Notes under the pieces: model-generated
What the model was told of the DNA's origin: nothing
The model's input: only the letters and a program-made list of their open reading frames with translations
Databases searched by the model: none
Shown here: piece by piece, positions 21,750-21,838 of the stretch
Layout of the letters: every line of letters begins with the position of its first letter
How positions within the stretch are numbered: position 1 is the first letter of the stretch
Assembly (NCBI GenBank): GCA_000493965.1
Contig: AWNV01000050.1
Span: 1 to 21,838 of the forward strand
Source of the DNA: Candidatus Aminicenans sakinawicola JGI OTU-1
Lineage (GTDB): Bacteria > Acidobacteriota > Aminicenantia > Aminicenantales > Aminicenantaceae
DNA length: 21,838 nt
Direction of reading: 5' to 3'
Position numbers and translations under genes: made by a program

Positions 21750-21838
21750 ACCTAATTCCTATCTAATGGGAGTTTTATTCTTCCCCTTCTTCTGAAAACC
21801 AACCCTCCCCTTTCATTACCTTCATTGAGACCTCACTG

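Noticed and set aside
1..21838. CRISPR array, tRNA or rRNA genes, defence system or prophage
   Set aside because: No regularly spaced repeats, cloverleaf, rRNA-like blocks or phage/defence proteins were recognised on either strand.

Overview
The window is bacterial DNA of moderate G+C content. I see no rRNA, tRNA or CRISPR array. The mix of families points to an uncultured, protein-degrading bacterium, most likely of the Candidatus Aminicenantes/Acidobacteriota kind. These families are a tandem-FtsX permease without its ATPase, a secreted 6-bladed beta-propeller protein, PadR plus a HAAS/DUF1700 membrane protein, DUF3160, peptidases and a POT-type peptide transporter. This taxonomic placement is inference from gene families, not a measured phylogeny.

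Layout. 1-1053: a repeat copy, then a broken M24 peptidase gene. 1149-2196 (-): DUF1700 protein and PadR regulator, overlapping, with a readable promoter/operator. 2319-3169 (+): a secreted protein split by a frameshift at an A9 run. 3170-3920: a short duplicated scrap of the M24 gene, a hairpin and an unrecognised ORF. 3921-4963 (-): a YkgJ-type Cys-cluster protein and a small Tat-like exported protein. 5307-5996: a degenerate DDE transposase next to the second repeat copy. 6246-7778 (+): two secreted proteins. 7785-8182: a decayed REP-associated (Y1) transposase cassette with inverted ends. 8440-9306 (+): a lipoprotein with a Gly/Met-rich tail. 9320-9797: TonB-receptor debris. 9766-12171 (-): an FtsX-type permease. 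12311-12642: a bleomycin-hydrolase-type peptidase gene with its middle deleted. 12680-13471 (-): a secreted unknown. 13547-13966 (-): YjbQ. 13963-15384: a dense graveyard. 15652-18774 (+): an M28-fold lipoprotein and a POT/MFS transporter. 18781-19177: a broken YkvI-type membrane protein. 19223-21749 (-): a 2,4-diaminopentanoate-dehydrogenase-like oxidoreductase and a GSA-aminomutase-like PLP enzyme.

Gene decay is the main theme. About ten genes are truncated, frameshifted or internally deleted, and several concern peptide breakdown or uptake (M24, C1B, a transporter copy). The intact M28-fold protein has lost residues at several catalytic and metal-binding positions. Two observations stand out. 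First, a second copy of the POT transporter locus has been reduced to its leader plus its last 23 codons, and it ends ATGA-overlapped with yjbQ. Second, an 80-bp piece of the surviving transporter gene is repeated perfectly, wedged between two truncated genes 3.5 kb away. Three reading-frame anomalies that would be repaired by a -1 shift, and one that needs +1, all sit at runs of exactly nine A/T. No longer run was found by eye, so homopolymer under-calling, mutation and slippage must be told apart before the decay picture is taken at face value.
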